In this document: one piece after another, positions 15,140-22,807 of the stretch
Numbering within the stretch: the stretch's first letter is position 1
Layout: every line of letters begins with the position of its first letter
Assembly: GCF_004919105.1 (NCBI RefSeq)
Contig: NZ_STGK01000016.1
Span: 41,785-105,784, forward strand
DNA from: Nocardioides sp. GY 10113
Lineage (GTDB): Bacteria > Actinomycetota > Actinomycetes > Propionibacteriales > Nocardioidaceae
Direction of reading: 5' to 3'
DNA length: 64,000 nt
Notes under the pieces: model-generated
Databases searched by the model: none
What the model saw: only the letters and a program-made list of their open reading frames with translations
Told to the model about the DNA's origin: nothing
Translations under genes and position numbers: made by a program

Positions 15140-15970
15140 ATGCAGCGCATCGCCTACCAGGGAGAGCCCGGCGCCAACTCCCACCTCGTCTGCAAGCAGG
15201 CCTACCCGGACGCCGAGCCGGTCCCCTGCGCGTCGTTCGAGGCGGCGTTCGCAGCGGTGACCAACGGCGAGGCCGATCTGGCGATGATCCCGATCGACAA
15301 CTCGATCGCCGGACGGGTGGCCGACATCCACCACTTCCTGCCCGACTCGGGCCTGCACATCATCGGCGAGCACTTCCTGCGCATCCAGTTCATGCTGATG
15401 GCCACCCCGGGCGCGACGACCGAGACCATCCGGACCGTGCACAGCCACGTGCACGCACTCGGCCAGTGCCGCAAGGTGATCAGCGACCTGGGCCTGACCC
15501 CGCAGATCTCCGGCGACACCGCGGGCGCCGCGCGGGAGGTGGCCGAGGCCAAGGACGTCACCCAGGCCGCGATCGCTCCCTCGCTGGCCGCGGAGATCTA
15601 CGGCCTGGAGATCCTGCGCGAGGACGTCGAGGACGAGGACCACAACACCACCCGGTTCGTGGTGCTCTCCCGCGACTTCGTCGTGCCGCCGGCCGACGGA
15701 GGCCCCATCGTCACGACGTTCGTCTTCAACGTCCGCAACATCCCCGCAGCGCTCTACAAGGCGCTCGGCGGGTTCGCGACCAACGGCATCAACATGACCA
15801 AGCTGGAGAGCTACATGGTGGGCGGCCAGTTCGCCGCGACCCAGTTCCTGGCCGAGGTCGACGGCCACCCCGACGACCCGCCGCTGGCGCGGGCACTGGA
15901 GGAGCTCGCCTTCTTCACCGACGAGGTGAAGGTGCTCGGCGTCTACCCCGCCGACCCGTTCCGGGGCTGA
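15140..15970 (+). CDS. pheA: prephenate dehydratase
   Basis: The 276-residue protein converts prephenate to phenylpyruvate in phenylalanine synthesis. The dehydratase domain (about 1-180) contains AYQGEPGANSH, MIPIDNSIAGRVADIHH and the catalytic HNTTRFVVLSRD. The C-terminal ACT domain (about 190-270) carries NMTKLESYMVGG where most homologues have the Phe-binding ESRP. The QGEPGANSH start, GRVADIHH and LESY motifs are the pattern I know from alphaproteobacterial enzymes rather than the usual actinobacterial GPxGTFT type. A transfer event or a second PheA lineage is therefore possible. Feedback by phenylalanine may differ. It is monocistronic with a leaderless start. Confidence 0.93.
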   Translation: MQRIAYQGEPGANSHLVCKQAYPDAEPVPCASFEAAFAAVTNGEADLAMIPIDNSIAGRVADIHHFLPDSGLHIIGEHFLRIQFMLMATPGATTETIRTVHSHVHALGQCRKVISDLGLTPQISGDTAGAAREVAEAKDVTQAAIAPSLAAEIYGLEILREDVEDEDHNTTRFVVLSRDFVVPPADGGPIVTTFVFNVRNIPAALYKALGGFATNGINMTKLESYMVGGQFAATQFLAEVDGHPDDPPLARALEELAFFTDEVKVLGVYPADPFRG

Positions 15971-16028
15971 GCGGGCCGATCGGGGGCACGCGGCGCACCC
16001 CTTCCGCCCGGCCGCCGCCCGGCCCGCA

Positions 16029-16034
16029 TAGGGT
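16029..16034 (+). promoter_or_regulatory. -10 box TAGGGT for arcA
   Basis: TAGGGT is six bases before the ATG at 16041, with no ribosome binding site. Confidence 0.55.
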
Positions 16035-16040
16035 CGACAC

Positions 16041-17270
16041 ATGGCGTACGACGTGGGAGTGGACAGCGAGGTCGGGCGACTGCGGACGGTGATGCTGCAC
16101 CGGCCGGGCGCGGAGCTCAAGCGGCTCACCCCGCGCAACAACGACCGCCTGCTGTTCGACGGGATTCCGTGGGTGGCGCACGCGCAGGAGGAGCACGACG
16201 CCTTCGCGCAGGCGCTGCGCGACCGTGACGTCGAGGTGCTCTACCTGACCGACCTGCTCACCGAGACGCTCGCCGACCCCGAGGCGCGGCGGGTGGCGAT
16301 CGAGGGCACCCTGACCGGCCGCGACGGGCTCGACCTGGGCGACGCGCTCCGCGGCCACCTGCGCGGATTCCTCGACGACGCCACCCCCGAGGAGCTGACC
16401 GGCCACCTGACCGCCGGGATCCGCAACGACGAGGTCCGGTCCACGGTGCCCGGGTCGCTGGTGACCACGATGATGCCGGCCGACTGGTTCGCGATCGACC
16501 CGCTGCCGAACCTGCTCTTCACCCGGGACTCCTCGATCTGGCTGGCCGACCGGGTCGCGGTGACCTCGCTGGCGATGCCGGCGCGCAAGCGCGAGACGCA
16601 GCTGACCGACCTGATCTACCGGTTCCACCCCCGGTTCGCCGGCGAGACGCGCGTCCACGGCCACGGCCTGGAGCACGTCGAGGGCGGCGACGTGCTGCTC
16701 CTGGCCCCCGGCGTGGTCGCGGTGGGGGTGGGCGAGCGGACCACGCCCGCCGGCGCGGAGCGGCTGGCCCGCCACCTGTTCGAGGACGGCCTGGCGCAGA
16801 GCGTGCTGGTGGTCCCGATCGCCCAGGAACGGGCCACGATGCACCTGGACACCGTGTGCACGATGGTCGACACCGACAAGATCCTGATGTACCCCAACGT
16901 GGCGGACACGCTGACGGCGTACACCCTGACGGCCGACGAGCCCGCCGACGACGGCACGGTGCGGCTGCGGATCTCCGAGGCCGAGCCGTTCCTGCGCGCC
17001 GCGGCGACGGCGATGCGGATCGACGCCCTGCACCACCTCGACACCGGTCTGGACCCGGTCACCGCGGAGCGCGAGCAGTGGGACGACGGCAACAACACCC
17101 TCGCCCTGGCCCCTCGCCTGGCGGTCGCCTACGAGCGCAACGACGGCACCAACGCACGCCTCGAGGCGGCGGGGATCGAGGTGGTCCGGATCGCCGGCTC
17201 CGAGCTCGGCTCCGGCCGCGGCGGCCCGCGCTGCATGAGCTGCCCGATCCTGCGGGACTCGCTGGCCTGA
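16041..17270 (+). CDS. arcA: arginine deiminase
   Basis: The 409-residue enzyme hydrolyses arginine to citrulline and ammonia. Visible signatures are GRLRTVMLHRPG at the N-terminus, LLFTRDSSIW (FTRD), HGLEHVEGGDVLLL with the catalytic His and substrate-binding acids, TVCTMVDTDK, and RGGPRCMSCPILRD near the C-terminus, where Cys398 is the nucleophile. Length is typical. No ornithine carbamoyltransferase, carbamate kinase or antiporter gene is adjacent, so the classical ADI operon is absent here and citrulline must be handled elsewhere. A cyclic-nucleotide-binding protein follows on the same strand after 108 bp. Confidence 0.96.
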   Translation: MAYDVGVDSEVGRLRTVMLHRPGAELKRLTPRNNDRLLFDGIPWVAHAQEEHDAFAQALRDRDVEVLYLTDLLTETLADPEARRVAIEGTLTGRDGLDLGDALRGHLRGFLDDATPEELTGHLTAGIRNDEVRSTVPGSLVTTMMPADWFAIDPLPNLLFTRDSSIWLADRVAVTSLAMPARKRETQLTDLIYRFHPRFAGETRVHGHGLEHVEGGDVLLLAPGVVAVGVGERTTPAGAERLARHLFEDGLAQSVLVVPIAQERATMHLDTVCTMVDTDKILMYPNVADTLTAYTLTADEPADDGTVRLRISEAEPFLRAAATAMRIDALHHLDTGLDPVTAEREQWDDGNNTLALAPRLAVAYERNDGTNARLEAAGIEVVRIAGSELGSGRGGPRCMSCPILRDSLA

Positions 17271-17378
17271 TCCGGCTCGTCCCCCGGGCGTGACCCGGAC
17301 CCCCGGACGTCCGTTGAACAGGGTGTCATCGTCGACGCGCGTCCGCGCCGACGGGCGGATCGGACCCCGGAGGGACCC

Positions 17379-17741
17379 ATGACCACGTTCTTCGAGCACT
17401 TCACGCCGAAGGAGATCGCGCGGATCAGCGGCGCAGGTCGGCGGGTGAAGCTCCCGCAGGGCTGGTCGCCGATCTGGGAGGACACCCCGGCCGACAAGGC
17501 CTACATCATCCTCGACGGCACCGCCTCGGTGCGCCGCGACGGCGCCGAGATCGCCCAGCTCGGCCCCGGCGACATCGTCGGCGAGGCCGCGATCGTCGGC
17601 AACAAGCTGCGCAACGCCAGCGTGGTCGCGCTGACCCCGCTGGAGACGATCCACCTCACCGACGAGACGCTGCGCGAGCTCGACGCCGACTGGCCGTCGT
17701 TCCACGACGCGCTGGTCGCCGTGGCGCAGTCGCGCGCCTGA
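17379..17741 (+). CDS. stand-alone cyclic-nucleotide-binding domain protein
   Basis: The 120-residue protein is a single CRP-like effector domain without the C-terminal helix-turn-helix. It starts with a short helix (FFEHFTPKEIARISGAG) and continues with the beta-roll: AYIILDGTASVRRDGAEIAQ, then GPGDIVGEAAIVGNKLRNAS. The phosphate-binding cassette GEAAIVGNKLRNAS keeps Gly-Glu but lacks the usual PRxA Arg context, so cyclic AMP binding is uncertain. GGAGG lies six bases before the ATG. It may partner another protein that provides the output domain. Confidence 0.85.
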   Translation: MTTFFEHFTPKEIARISGAGRRVKLPQGWSPIWEDTPADKAYIILDGTASVRRDGAEIAQLGPGDIVGEAAIVGNKLRNASVVALTPLETIHLTDETLRELDADWPSFHDALVAVAQSRA

Positions 17742-17770
17742 TCCGCGACCGGGGCGCGGCGCGAGCGCAG

Positions 17771-17880
17771 CCGGTGGTTGAGGTGCGAGCGGAGCGAGCC
17801 TCGAAACCACCGCTCCCCTGACGGGGTGCGGTGCCCTGGCTTCGAGGCTCCTCGCTACGCTCGTCGCGCCTCGACCAGCC
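17771..17880. repeat. palindromic repeat, family S (intergenic pair of units)
   Basis: The first unit (17771-17812) has arms GGTGGTTGAGG and CCTCGAAACCACC around GCGAGCGGAGCGAGC. The second (17840-17880) is a diverged inverted copy starting TTCGAGGCTCCTCGC. The same family occurs at 55056 and, within genes, at 32608, 34512 and 46742. Confidence 0.85.
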
Positions 17881-17885
17881 CCAGG

Positions 17886-18845
17886 TCAGCGGATGGTGAC
17901 CTGGCGGTTCGCCAGGCCGCTGCGCGCGGAGCGCTCCTCCTGGGTCAGCTCGGCGTCGTCGGCGAGCGCCGCGTCCAGCTTCTCCTTGAACGCCACGGCG
18001 GCCTCCTCGAGCGGCTCCGGGCCGGTGCCGACGGGCAGGTCCCAGACGGGGGCCAGCAGTCCGTGGGCGCGGAACATGCCGACCAGGCGCGCGTCCGGGA
18101 CGATCACGTCGTCGCCCTTCACGTGCAACCGCGCCAGGGCGGTGAGCAGGGCGTCCTCGGGCTCCGGCATCACCCAGCGCAGGTGCTCCTTGGCACCCAT
18201 CCGGGTCCAGTACGCCGCCGTGACACCGGTCAGGCGAGCGGTCGGCGCGGCGGCGCCGTCGGCCTGCTCCAGGGCGGCGGCCAGCTCGCTGGACTCGTCC
18301 ATGTCCTCGACCCAGAACTCGAAGCCCTCGCGCACCGAGACCTCCAACGGGCCGTCGACGACGACGTCCTGCAGGCGCGGGCCCGGCGCCGGCGCCTCGG
18401 TCAGGCCGATCACGCCCGGCTCGGCGTCCAGCGCCTTGAGCAGCACCGCGGCCAGGTCGCGGGCCGGGTCGCCGAAGCCGTGCTGGACCTGCAGGCCCAG
18501 CCAGATCTCGCCGCTGTCGCGGACCATCGCCGGCGCCGCCATCGGCAGCAGCGTGCAGAGCTTGACGGTGCGGCCGCCGTACTCCTCGGTCAGGGTGAGG
18601 GGCGCCGTCGCCGCCGGCACCAGCTCGCGCAGCGCGACGATGTCGCACTCCGACGCGAACCCCTCGAACGGTCGCTTGACGAAGACCTGGCCGCCGCCGG
18701 GGGCGCCATGACAGGCCTTGTACCGCTTGCCCGAGCCGCACGGGCACGGCTGGCGCGGCCCGACCTCACCCGGAGCGGTGGCGGTCGACCCGGAGGCGGA
18801 CCGAGAGGACGATCCGGAGGACTTGGAGCGGGAACGCTTGGCCAT
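17886..18845 (-). CDS. DUF5926 family protein with N-terminal SEC-C zinc motif
   Basis: The 319-residue protein starts with a Ser/Arg-rich basic tail (AKRSRSKSSG), then the SEC-C zinc-binding motif PCPCGSGKRYKACHG (Cys34, Cys36, Cys45, His46). A DUF5926 body of about 270 residues follows, with TLTEEYGGRTVKLCTLLPMA and GEIWLGLQVQHGFGDPARD. SEC-C motifs bind zinc and mediate protein or ribosome contacts, as in the SecA tail. The function of DUF5926 is unknown. The ATG at 18845 is supported by TAGGTT seven bases upstream, which overlaps the stop codon of the neighbouring GDPD gene. Confidence 0.88.
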   Translation of the reverse strand: MAKRSRSKSSGSSSRSASGSTATAPGEVGPRQPCPCGSGKRYKACHGAPGGGQVFVKRPFEGFASECDIVALRELVPAATAPLTLTEEYGGRTVKLCTLLPMAAPAMVRDSGEIWLGLQVQHGFGDPARDLAAVLLKALDAEPGVIGLTEAPAPGPRLQDVVVDGPLEVSVREGFEFWVEDMDESSELAAALEQADGAAAPTARLTGVTAAYWTRMGAKEHLRWVMPEPEDALLTALARLHVKGDDVIVPDARLVGMFRAHGLLAPVWDLPVGTGPEPLEEAAVAFKEKLDAALADDAELTQEERSARSGLANRQVTIR

Positions 18846-18852
18846 GGACGCC

Positions 18853-18858
18853 AACCTA
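18853..18858 (-). promoter_or_regulatory. -10 box TAGGTT overlapping the GDPD stop codon
   Basis: On the minus strand TAGGTT (18858-18853) begins with the TAG that terminates the GDPD gene and lies seven bases before the ATG of the DUF5926 gene. Confidence 0.5.
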
Positions 18859-19653
18859 CTTCCCGGCCCGGTCCCGCCGGTCGAGCAGGTCGAGCATGTG
18901 GCCCGGGCGGTCGGTGATCACGGCCTTCGCCCCGGCGTCCAGGCACAGCTGCAGGTCCGCCTCCGAGTTCACCACCCACACGTGCAGCTCGCGGCCGGTA
19001 CGCCGCATGCTCGCCACCACCTTGGGGTGCTCCTGGAGCAGGTTGATCCCGGGGCCCAGCTGCCAGTCGGGGCCCACCAGCCGGCGCAGCATCGGCCAGT
19101 AGTTCGGCTTGTCGACCAGCTGCACGAGCTGCACCTCGGGCGCCAGCCGCTCCACGCGCTGCAGCGCGGTGAAGGAGAAGCTCATCACCCGCACCGGCGC
19201 CCCCGCCCGGGTCCAGCCGAAGTCGCTCAGCACCTCGACCAGGCGTCGCTCGACGAGTCCGCCGTACCGGGTCGGGTGCTTGGTCTCGATCGCCACCTCG
19301 ACCGGCCGGTCGTAGTCGGCGACCGTCTCCAGCAGCCGGCGCAGCGTGAGCACGCTGTCCATCGAGTGGTCGCGCTCGGGCGCCTCGTCGTCGAGCTCGG
19401 CCCACGGGTTCTTCCACGCGGCGAAGTCGAGCTCGGAGAGGTCGGCCAGCTCCATCGTCGAGACGATCCCCCGACCGCCGCCGGTCCGGCGCAGCGTCCG
19501 GTCGTGCACGCAGACCAGGTGGCCGTCGGCGGTGAGCCGAACGTCGCACTCGAGTGCTTCGGCCCCGGCGTCCAGGGCGGCGACATAGGCCCCGAGGGTG
19601 TGCTCGGCCAACTCGTGACTGGCGCCCCGATGGGCGACGACCTGGGGCCGCAT
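18856..19653 (-). CDS. glycerophosphodiester phosphodiesterase family protein
   Basis: The 265-residue TIM-barrel enzyme cleaves glycerophosphodiesters to glycerol 3-phosphate and an alcohol. The active-site pattern is intact: AHRGASHELAEHT (His-Arg and Glu), ALECDVRLTADGHLVCVHD (Glu-x-Asp metal ligands and catalytic His), then VEVAIETKHP. There is no signal peptide, so it is probably cytoplasmic and recycles headgroups of degraded phospholipids or wall glycerophosphates. The gene for the DUF5926 protein follows on the same strand with no spacing. Confidence 0.92.
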   Translation of the reverse strand: MRPQVVAHRGASHELAEHTLGAYVAALDAGAEALECDVRLTADGHLVCVHDRTLRRTGGGRGIVSTMELADLSELDFAAWKNPWAELDDEAPERDHSMDSVLTLRRLLETVADYDRPVEVAIETKHPTRYGGLVERRLVEVLSDFGWTRAGAPVRVMSFSFTALQRVERLAPEVQLVQLVDKPNYWPMLRRLVGPDWQLGPGINLLQEHPKVVASMRRTGRELHVWVVNSEADLQLCLDAGAKAVITDRPGHMLDLLDRRDRAGK

Positions 19654-19792
19654 GGCCCGATTGTGTCAGCCCGGGACCCGGGCCACGGCATCGCGGTGGC
19701 GGTCCGGACACCCCGGCCCCCGGGGTCGGACCAGGGGTGACTCAGGGCGGGCCCGGATGGGCCGTGGGGGTGCGACCGGGCACGCTGGTGAC

Positions 19793-20155
19793 ATGAGCAA
19801 CCCGTACTCCACCCCCGATCCCGACGACGCCCCGGCCGAGGCCCCCCACACCGAGGCCCCCCACGCCGAGGCCCCGACCAACCAGGCCCCGCCGACCCAC
19901 CAGGCGCCCCCGCCGCCGTACACCCCGCCCTACACCCCGCCGAGCTACGGGGAGGCCCCTGCCGGCGGCGGGCCGAAGCGACTGACCCGCAGCAGCAGCG
20001 ACAAGATGATCGCCGGCGTCTGCGGGGGCGCGGCCGCCTACCTCGACATCGATGCCACGCTGGTCCGGCTGCTGATGGTCGCCGCGGCGGTCTTCACCGG
20101 CGGCGCGGCGATCCTGGTCTACCTCGCCGGCTGGATCCTGATGCCGCAGGACTGA
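19793..20155 (+). CDS. PspC domain-containing membrane protein
   Basis: The 120-residue protein has a Pro-rich N-terminal tail of about 65 residues with EAPHAEAP repeats and PPYTPP motifs. The PspC domain follows, LTRSSSDKMIAGVCGGAAAYLDIDATLVRLL (split by the conserved GVCGG turn) plus a membrane helix VAAAVFTGGAAILVYLAGWILMP. PspC proteins take part in phage-shock or envelope-stress sensing. This stand-alone form has one to two TM helices and no kinase domain. The tail probably lies on the cytoplasmic face. Confidence 0.92.
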   Translation: MSNPYSTPDPDDAPAEAPHTEAPHAEAPTNQAPPTHQAPPPPYTPPYTPPSYGEAPAGGGPKRLTRSSSDKMIAGVCGGAAAYLDIDATLVRLLMVAAAVFTGGAAILVYLAGWILMPQD

Positions 20156-20177
20156 GCGGCCATCGTCCCGGGCCGCC

Positions 20178-20183
20178 TACCCT
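20178..20183 (+). promoter_or_regulatory. -10 box TACCCT for the methyltransferase gene
   Basis: TACCCT is six bases before the GTG at 20190, without a ribosome binding site. Confidence 0.55.
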
Positions 20184-20189
20184 GGGCCC

Positions 20190-21020
20190 GTGACCGACCC
20201 GGCCGACGACCCGGCCGACGACCCGGCCGACGACCCGCGCACGGACGCCGTGGTCGCCGCCCTGCGCGCCGCCGGTTGTGTGTTCGCCGAGGAGGAGGCC
20301 GCGCACCTGCGCGAGGCCGCCGCCGGCGACCCCGACCGGCTCGCGACGCTGCTGGCCCGACGCGCCGCGGGCGAGCCCCTCGAGCACCTGGTCGGGTGGG
20401 TGGACTTCGACGGCCACCGACTGACGCTCGACCCGGGGGTCTTCATCCCCCGCAGCCGCTCGGTGTGGCTGGTCGAGCTGGCGGCGGCGGCGCTGCCGTC
20501 CTCGGGTGGGACGCTGGTCGACGTGGGCTGCGGGAGCGGCGCGTTGGCCGTGGCCGTGGCCGCACGCCGGCCGTCCACCCGCTTGTACGCCGTCGACAGC
20601 GACCCCATCGCCGTGGCCTGCGCCCGCCGGAACCTCTCCCGGCTGAGCACCCCCTCGGCCGTCCACCTGGGCGACCTCCTCACCCCGCTGCCAGCGACGC
20701 TGCGCGGCGCCGTGGACGTGGTGGTGGCCAACATGCCGTACGTGCCGACCACGGCGCGGTCGCTGATGCCTGCCGAGTCGCGCGACCACGAGCCGCGTGG
20801 CGCCACCGACGGGGGCGCCGACGGGCTCGACCTGATCCGGCGGGTGGCCGCAGCGGCCCCGGCCTGGCTACGGCCCGGTGGTGCGCTGCTGGTGGAGACC
20901 GGTGCGCCGCACACGGGACAGGCGGGGGCGGCGGCCGCGGCGCTCCGCGATGCGGGACTCACGGCCACCGTCCACCATCAGCCCGACCGGGGCGCGACGG
21001 CGGTGCGCGGCCTCCGCTGA
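20190..21020 (+). CDS. PrmC/HemK-like protein N5-glutamine methyltransferase paralogue
   Basis: The 276-residue protein has a PrmC-like helical N-terminal domain and a SAM-binding Rossmann fold with LVDVGCGSGALAVAVA (about residues 109-124). The catalytic NPPY motif of PrmC is changed to NMPY (181-184). That variant fits the actinobacterial PrmC-related family of unknown substrate rather than the release-factor enzyme itself. The N-terminus carries three tandem PADD repeats, encoded by a 12-bp repeat. The GTG start is six bases after a -10 box. The stop codon is part of a hairpin terminator. Confidence 0.87.
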   Translation: MTDPADDPADDPADDPRTDAVVAALRAAGCVFAEEEAAHLREAAAGDPDRLATLLARRAAGEPLEHLVGWVDFDGHRLTLDPGVFIPRSRSVWLVELAAAALPSSGGTLVDVGCGSGALAVAVAARRPSTRLYAVDSDPIAVACARRNLSRLSTPSAVHLGDLLTPLPATLRGAVDVVVANMPYVPTTARSLMPAESRDHEPRGATDGGADGLDLIRRVAAAAPAWLRPGGALLVETGAPHTGQAGAAAAALRDAGLTATVHHQPDRGATAVRGLR

Positions 21021-21046
21021 CCGGCACTCTGTCCCAGTGCCGGTCA
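21018..21046 (+). terminator. hairpin at the end of the methyltransferase gene
   Basis: TGACCGGCACT (21018-21028), which includes the stop codon, pairs perfectly over 11 bp with AGTGCCGGTCA (21036-21046) around a seven-base loop. There is no T run, as is usual in high-GC actinobacteria. Confidence 0.6.
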
Positions 21047-21140
21047 GGGGCAACCTCCGAGGCCGACGGTCCATCCCCACAGCTGGACCCGAGCGACCTC
21101 CCCGGCCGGCGACCATCGTCCCACCCGGCACAGCGGTCCA

Positions 21141-21181
21141 GACGGTTGTTCCGGACCGGCCGCATGAGTGGAACAACCGTC
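21141..21181. promoter_or_regulatory. perfect 12-bp inverted repeat upstream of the first XRE-type paralogue
   Basis: GACGGTTGTTCC (21141-21152) and GGAACAACCGTC (21170-21181) are perfect arms separated by 17 bases. They end 25 bp before the GTG of the regulator-like gene. The AT content of the arms stands out from the surroundings. It is the natural candidate for an operator of the adjacent helix-turn-helix protein. The second paralogue has no comparable repeat in front of it. Confidence 0.5.
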
Positions 21182-21205
21182 GGGGGTCTGGGCGATGATG
21201 GCGGT

Positions 21206-22714
21206 GTGCCTCGCCCACCGTTGGAGATCGATGACCGGACCCCGCTCGACGGGGCCCAGATCGACCTCCCGGCCCGCATCGGCTGGCTGCTGCGCAGCTG
21301 GCGGACCCACCGCGGGATCAGCCTGCGCGAGCTCCAGACGCGGCTCGCGGACCTGGGCACGTCCACCTCGGTCACCGCCCTGTCGCGGGTCGAGGTCAGC
21401 GGCGAGCGCAACAGCACCCTGATCGAGGGGTACGAGCGCGGGCTCGGCCTGCCGCACGGCGCGCTGCGCGCACCGATCGACGTGCTGTGTCGGACCTACG
21501 ACTACCGGCCCGCCGATGTCGCGCCACTGATCCCGTCGACCTCGCTGGAGACCTTCTCGACGATCTGCGGCGCCGTCGACGGTCCCGGCGCCCGGCCCAC
21601 CGGTCGCGACTGGATGCGGTTCGCCGAGGCGCACACCGACGGCGTCTTCGGGCTGCCGCGCCGCGAGATGGAACCGGTCGTCGCCCGGCTGGCCCAGGAG
21701 CTGGGTCGGTCGGTCGGCACCGGCTACCAGCAGCGGTACGACGCCCTGGCGCGGCTCCGCTGCGGCCGCTACGGCGACGTGGTCTTCGACGTCGTCGCCG
21801 CCGCGATCGCCGTACCGGGTGCCCAGCGACTGCCGGACCTGATGAGCGCCGTGTGCGAGCGGCCCTCGACACAGGTGCTCGACTGGTGCGCCGGCCTCCT
21901 GGACGACCCCTGCCACCTGATCGCCCGTGCGGCGTGCCTGGGTCTGCAGAACCTGCGGTTCGTCGGCGGCCTCGACGCCGAGGAGTGGGCCGACGTGGCG
22001 CCCCGGGTCGCCGCCGCCGCCGACCTGATCGACACCGACCCCTCACGTGGCGTGACCCTCAGCAGCATGCTCGCGGCGTCCCACCCCGCGTTGCGGGCGG
22101 CGGTGCCGCCGACGGTCAGGGCCTCGCTGCCGGACCCGCCGCGGCCACCGCGGTGGACCAGGAACCGCCTGAACGTCCACTACAGCGCGGCCGCCGCCCT
22201 GGCCGCCGAGGTCGCGGACTCCCTGCCCGGCGAGACCATGCTGACCCGGCTGGTGTTCGAGGCGCTGTACGACTTCCGGGCGGCCCACGCGGTCACCTCG
22301 AGCTACCTGATCGCGGCATCGCCGTTCGCCCCGGCGTTCGTCGCGGCGCTCGGCCGGATGGCCGCCGCGGACCTCGACCCGCTCACCCGGAGCCGACTGC
22401 GGGACACCTTCGGCAACCTGATGTACCCCACCGACGACCTGGACAGCCAGCCCCTGCTCGCCTCGGAGGACCCGCACCTCGTCGACGTGGGCCTGCGCAT
22501 CGACGCGCTGGCGGGTCGCGCCCCGGCCACGCCGGAGCTGCGCGCGCTGCTGGCCGAGCGGATCACCGAGGAGAACGCGCTGCTGGCCGCCGGGATGGCC
22601 GAGCACCCGCTGCTCGCCGAGCTGGCCGCGGACCCCGGGGCCGACCCCCGGATCCGCGAGGCGGCCGGGTGGTGGCGCGCGACCGGTGGGCGGATCGTGG
22701 ATCCCGCCGCCTGA
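21206..22714 (+). CDS. XRE-type helix-turn-helix protein with large helical C-terminal domain (paralogue 1)
   Basis: The 502-residue protein has an N-terminal XRE-like helix-turn-helix: ARIGWLLRSWRTHRGISLRE, SVTALSRVEVSGERN and IEGYERGLGL (about residues 23-82). The remaining 420 residues are Ala- and Leu-rich helices without a recognised domain, for example ARLRCGRYGDVVFDVV and LVFEALYDFRAAHAVTSSYL. The pattern suggests a helical-repeat effector or protein-protein scaffold. The start is GTG at 21206, aligned with the ATG of paralogue 2. The two proteins align end to end without gaps, and roughly two thirds of residues are identical by eye. It is probably a transcription regulator of unknown ligand. 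Confidence 0.75.
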   Translation: MPRPPLEIDDRTPLDGAQIDLPARIGWLLRSWRTHRGISLRELQTRLADLGTSTSVTALSRVEVSGERNSTLIEGYERGLGLPHGALRAPIDVLCRTYDYRPADVAPLIPSTSLETFSTICGAVDGPGARPTGRDWMRFAEAHTDGVFGLPRREMEPVVARLAQELGRSVGTGYQQRYDALARLRCGRYGDVVFDVVAAAIAVPGAQRLPDLMSAVCERPSTQVLDWCAGLLDDPCHLIARAACLGLQNLRFVGGLDAEEWADVAPRVAAAADLIDTDPSRGVTLSSMLAASHPALRAAVPPTVRASLPDPPRPPRWTRNRLNVHYSAAAALAAEVADSLPGETMLTRLVFEALYDFRAAHAVTSSYLIAASPFAPAFVAALGRMAAADLDPLTRSRLRDTFGNLMYPTDDLDSQPLLASEDPHLVDVGLRIDALAGRAPATPELRALLAERITEENALLAAGMAEHPLLAELAADPGADPRIREAAGWWRATGGRIVDPAA

Positions 22715-22807
22715 GCAGCGCGGCGCGAGGCCTCCGGCACACTCCCCCGACTCCCGATCAGGCCATCCGCGGGAACCTCCGCGGCGGGCCTGGGTCATCA
22801 TGTGCGC

